Part shown: one piece after another, positions 61,701-64,000 of the stretch
Numbering within the stretch: position 1 is the first letter of the stretch
Layout: every line of letters starts with the position of its first letter
Assembly: GCA_002633025.1 (NCBI GenBank)
Contig: NMRB01001746.1
Coordinates: 52,889-116,888 of the forward strand
Length of the DNA stretch: 64,000 nucleotides
Direction of reading: 5' to 3'
Source: Notospermus geniculatus
Lineage: Eukaryota; Nemertea; Pilidiophora; Heteronemertea; Lineidae
Position numbers and translations under genes: made by a program
Notes under the pieces: model-generated
Databases searched by the model: none
What the model was told of the DNA's origin: nothing
The model's input: the letters and a program-made list of their open reading frames with translations, nothing else

Positions 61701-64000
61701 TCAAGTTCAGAACATTCTAGCTCCAGTAGTTAACGAGCTATGGGCCAACGCCCCATTTCCAAGATAGCCACCTGGTGGCCATATTTGAAGTCCGATTGGA
61801 CCGAAATTCGCCACATACATAGAGGGCACCTAGATACATCATCACACCTAATTTGAACAATCCAGGACAAATAGCCACGAAACGTGCCGCCCAACAATGA
61901 CATTTCGAACTTTGACCTCTGTGACCTTGAAAATTACGTCAAATCAAAAACCCGGGTAATATGTCGTGTATTCTCATCAGATGTACCTACGATAAAAATT
62001 TGGTGATGATCCGATCAACGGTTAAGGCGAAACTGCACTTTAAAGGTTTTCGGTTAAGCCCCCCTGGTGGCCGACCCAGGAATCAGATCGGACCGAAACT
62101 TGGTGTCTGAGGTCATCTGACCTAGGGGCACATATGTACCAAGTTTGGTGTCAATAGGTCCAGCGGTTACGAAACGTGCCCTGCTAACAGACTACGACGG
62201 ANNNNNNNNNNNNNNNNNNNNNNNNNNNNNNNNNNNNNNNNNNNNNNNNNNNNNNNNNNNNNNNNNNNNNNNNNNNNNNNNNNNNNNNNNNNNNNNNNNN
62301 NNNNNNNNNNNNNNNNNNNNNNNNNNNNNNNNNNNNNNNNNNNNNNNNNNNNNNNNNNNNNNNNNNNNNNNNNNNNNNNNNNNNNNNNNNNNNNNNNNNN
62401 NNNNNNNNNNNNNNNNNNNNNNNNNNNNNNNNNNNNNNNNNNNNNNNNNNNNNNNNNNNNNNNNNNNNNNNNNNNNNNNNNNNNNNNNNNNNNNNNNNNN
62501 NNNNNNNNNNNNNNNNNNNNNNNNNNNNNNNNNNNNNNNNNNNNNNNNNNNNNNNNNNNNNNNNNNNNNNNNNNNNNNNNNNNNNNNNNNNNNNNNNNNN
62601 NNNNNNNNNNNNNNNNNNNNNNNNNNNNNNNNNNNNNNNNNNNNNNNNNNNNNNNNNNNNNNNNNNNNNNNNNNNNNNNNNNNNNNNNNNNNNNNNNNNN
62701 NNNNNNNNNNNNNNNNNNNNNNNNNNNNNNNNNNNNNNNNNNNNNNNNNNNNNNNNNNNNNNNNNNNNNNNNNNNNNNNNNNNNNNNNNNNNNNNNNNNN
62801 NNNNNNNNNNNNNNNNNNNNNNNNNNNNNNNNNNNNNNNNNNNNNNNNNNNNNNNNNNNNNNNNNNNNNNNNNNNNNNNNNNNNNNNNNNNNNNNNNNNN
62901 NNNNNNNNNNNNNNNNNNNNNNNNNNNNNNNNNNNNNNNNNNNNNNNNNNNNNNNNNNNNNNNNNNNNNNNNNNNNNNNNNNNNNNNNNNNNNNNNNNNN
63001 NNNNNNNNNNNNNNNNNNNNNNNNNNNNNNNNNNNNNNNNNNNNNNNNNNNNNNNNNNNNNNNNNNNNNNNNNNNNNNNNNNNNNNNNNNNNNNNNNNNN
63101 NNNNNNNNNNNNNNNNNNNNNNNNNNNNNNNNNNNNNNNNNNNNNNNNNNNNNNNNNNNNNNNNNNNNNNNNNNNNNNNNNNCTCAGGGGCAGCACGCCT
63201 TAACCACTAGGCAAAATCCCCATCTTCATCCCCATCTCTCAAGTTAAGCAATTTCAATTACGGTAACCCTTCAAAGGTCATTCAACAGCTATGGTTTAGG
63301 GATCACACTAGCAGTCGAGCCAAATTGGATTTAACCAATAGGTCCACTATCAAACATTATTTCCTTTCTACACATGACCTTTACATATTCATTTATGAAC
63401 ATTTGTCTTCACACCTTACATATTGACTAGTCCTCATTTATGTACTGTACATTACCTTTGCATATTCATTAGTGTCAAGATGAATCCCATCTCTCATGAG
63501 GCCATTTGTGAATCTATACTCGGTATATGCCTGAAAGTGAAAGAGTCAGAGTCACGAGTGATGGACCATCCAAATACAAAGTCAGACTTAACTTCACTGT
63601 CACTGCCTTGGTGGACACATTGTATGGGATCAGTTGGGGCTTTGGCATTTTCTTCAGAATCATTTTTACTGTTCCGTTCACATACCGGAGGCAACTCTAT
63701 AGAGTGCCACAGTTCAGGCTTAACAGTGCCTATCTGGCTGAGAAAATTCAGATAATAAAGACAAAATTACCTGCATTTCTATTAGATTTTTGATTTTTAC
63801 TAGATTAAGGAAATAGACAAGCCCAGAATCAATACCCCTACAGGCTCACCCCGTCAGTGCTCTGTAAGCCACGCTCACTCTTCCAACGGGCAGTCCGGCT
63901 GTTGAAGCCATCCGAATACATCCTATCTTGTGCCTGTTCTTTCTTGAAGAGTAGCTCAGTCACTGCCTGGTGGGCCATGGCTCCTTTCAATGCACCAGCA
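52705..64000 (-). CDS. CatSper auxiliary subunit (beta/gamma/delta/epsilon class), C-terminal half
   Basis: Single-pass extracellular subunit of the sperm flagellar CatSper calcium channel. Exons in coding order: 63456-63530, 61115-61241, 58147-58418, 57464-57626, 55767-55929, 55260-55352, 54471-54669, 53427-53562, 53246-53311, 52705-52928. Two more candidates lie upstream. All junctions are GT-AG and keep frame. The family's shared C-terminal domain is clear: HLGCPPNYDLMFD and WDCVEVDPDFPCFYY (57464-57626), FYPFFKIVDKASG and YTLIVVGG with SAEEILVYN (55767-55929), TQIWMPFNETY and GWFVFSHLNNAIT (55260-55352), then a membrane span MPLYIVG-ATTSILVLYIFIYWLC across the exon join at 54471/53562. 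The cytoplasmic tail is about 125 residues, ends in an acidic stretch (LLGESDEEENG) and looks longer than most mammalian subunits. I cannot say which of the four subunits it is. The N-terminal half lies beyond 64000; an exon may be lost in the gap 62202-63182. Confidence 0.85.
55484..55682. mobile_element. 199-bp MITE, same family as 51066-51263, in a CatSper intron
   Basis: The terminal repeats start GTGACCCGTCACAGC and end GTGATGGTTCAC, with flanking direct repeat ATAT. The two copies are about 85-90 percent alike by eye, so they inserted separately. Confidence 0.85.
56728..56905. repeat. Repeat tail with (GAC)n and TATAGCTCAC terminus
   Basis: Same 3' sequence as at 60600-60770 and 62100-62201: AGGTCATTTGACCTAGGGG, then AGCGGTTAC-AAACGTGCCCTG, then GACGACGACGGAC units, ending GCTATAGCTCAC-AGTGAGCTAA. 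It follows the n at 56719. I cannot assign a class; a retroelement tail is possible. Confidence 0.7.
57675..57887. mobile_element. 213-bp inverted-repeat element, CatSper intron
   Basis: Ends GCAGTGCTTCACGT and ACGTGAAGCACTGC are perfect inverted repeats. The inside is GC-rich with nested repeats (GAGTGTGAACAGCTCTCCT twice, GAGGAGCTC inverted). No clear target duplication is seen. Confidence 0.75.
58548..58608. mobile_element. 61-bp foldback flanked by TA
   Basis: TAGACTGGTTCCCATCTTTG and its inverted partner form a hairpin of about 23 bp per arm. Both ends sit on TA, as expected for a TA-inserting element. Confidence 0.65.
59190..60770. repeat. Degenerate internal-repeat element with (GAC)n tail, CatSper intron
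   Basis: Contains several diverged monomers of roughly 170 bp built on CCACCTGG-GGCCATATTGGA and TCCGATCGGACCGAAA, then the tail shared with 56728-56905. 59919-60702 is repeated almost exactly at 61421-62201. No protein domain was found. Confidence 0.75.
61421..62201. repeat. Second copy of the 59919-60702 segment, cut by the gap
   Basis: Nearly identical to the first copy, shifted by about 1.5 kb; the clearest difference is a 3-base deletion after GACGGATCGTC. It stops inside the GACGAC tail where the gap begins, so the gap was probably caused by this repeat. Confidence 0.85.
62202..63182. other. Assembly gap (981 n)
   Basis: Run of n. The two frames that appear to span it are artefacts. 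Confidence 1.
63686..63737 (-). CDS. Probable CatSper-subunit exon
   Basis: Bounded by an acceptor TTTTCTCAG and a donor GTATGT, it reads QIGTVKPELWHSIELPP and ends in phase 0, which fits the next exon at 63456-63530 (AYTEYRFTNGLM...). The entry phase is 2 with this acceptor. Confidence 0.55.
63850..64000 (-). CDS. Candidate further upstream CatSper-subunit exon, open at the window edge
   Basis: An open frame from the window edge to a GTGAGC donor encodes a hydrophilic stretch with KKEQAQDRMYSDGFNSR. The exit phase (0) does not match the entry phase (2) of 63686-63737. Either an exon lies between them, another acceptor is used, or one of the two is wrong. Confidence 0.35.

Noticed and set aside
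62145-63203. Frames of 352 and 334 codons
   Set aside because: They consist of the n gap.

Overview
The window is a piece of a metazoan nuclear genome, most likely an invertebrate deuterostome and probably an echinoderm or other ambulacrarian. The reasons are intron-rich genes with GT-AG exons, a FoxA forkhead protein of the type described from echinoderms, a CatSper sperm-channel subunit, a tandem tRNA-Lys array, and a non-coding fraction full of small foldback elements and the octamers TACATGTA and TAGGCCTA. Coding density is low. Most short open frames here are chance or lie in repeats. There are no bacterial-type features, CRISPR arrays or viral genes.

Layout. 1-8739 and 16799-23178 are two versions of one locus, identical over long stretches at their ends and different in the middle; the first version also carries an internal 2-kb tandem duplication (465-2462 and 2463-4440). 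8205-8739 carries the C-terminal end of FoxA and 23180-24008 its N-terminal part with the forkhead domain, both on the minus strand and both stopping at a single n. The gene is therefore split by an assembly misjoin. 8741-16798 is mostly unique sequence without a recognisable gene. 24120-34750 is the region upstream of FoxA, with many hairpin elements. 34750-38991 is an array of eight tRNA-Lys(UUU) genes. 38992-49132 holds satellites and foldback elements. 49133-51396 is a Rab24-like GTPase gene on the plus strand in six exons. It converges on the 3' half of a CatSper auxiliary-subunit gene on the minus strand (52705 to beyond 64000, at least eleven exons), whose introns contain MITEs, a duplicated repeat with (GAC)n-rich tails and a 981-base gap.

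The genes do not form a pathway: FoxA is an endoderm transcription factor, Rab24 a trafficking/autophagy GTPase and the CatSper subunit part of a sperm calcium channel. The most unusual content is in the repeats. Duplicated copies act as occupied/empty-site pairs and show two kinds of very small insertion: TA becoming TACATGTA or TAGGCCTA (11 pairs located), and a nano-palindrome of at most 37 bp (arm CTTGGAGGAATTATACTG) flanked by 7-8 bp direct repeats (two occupied/empty pairs).
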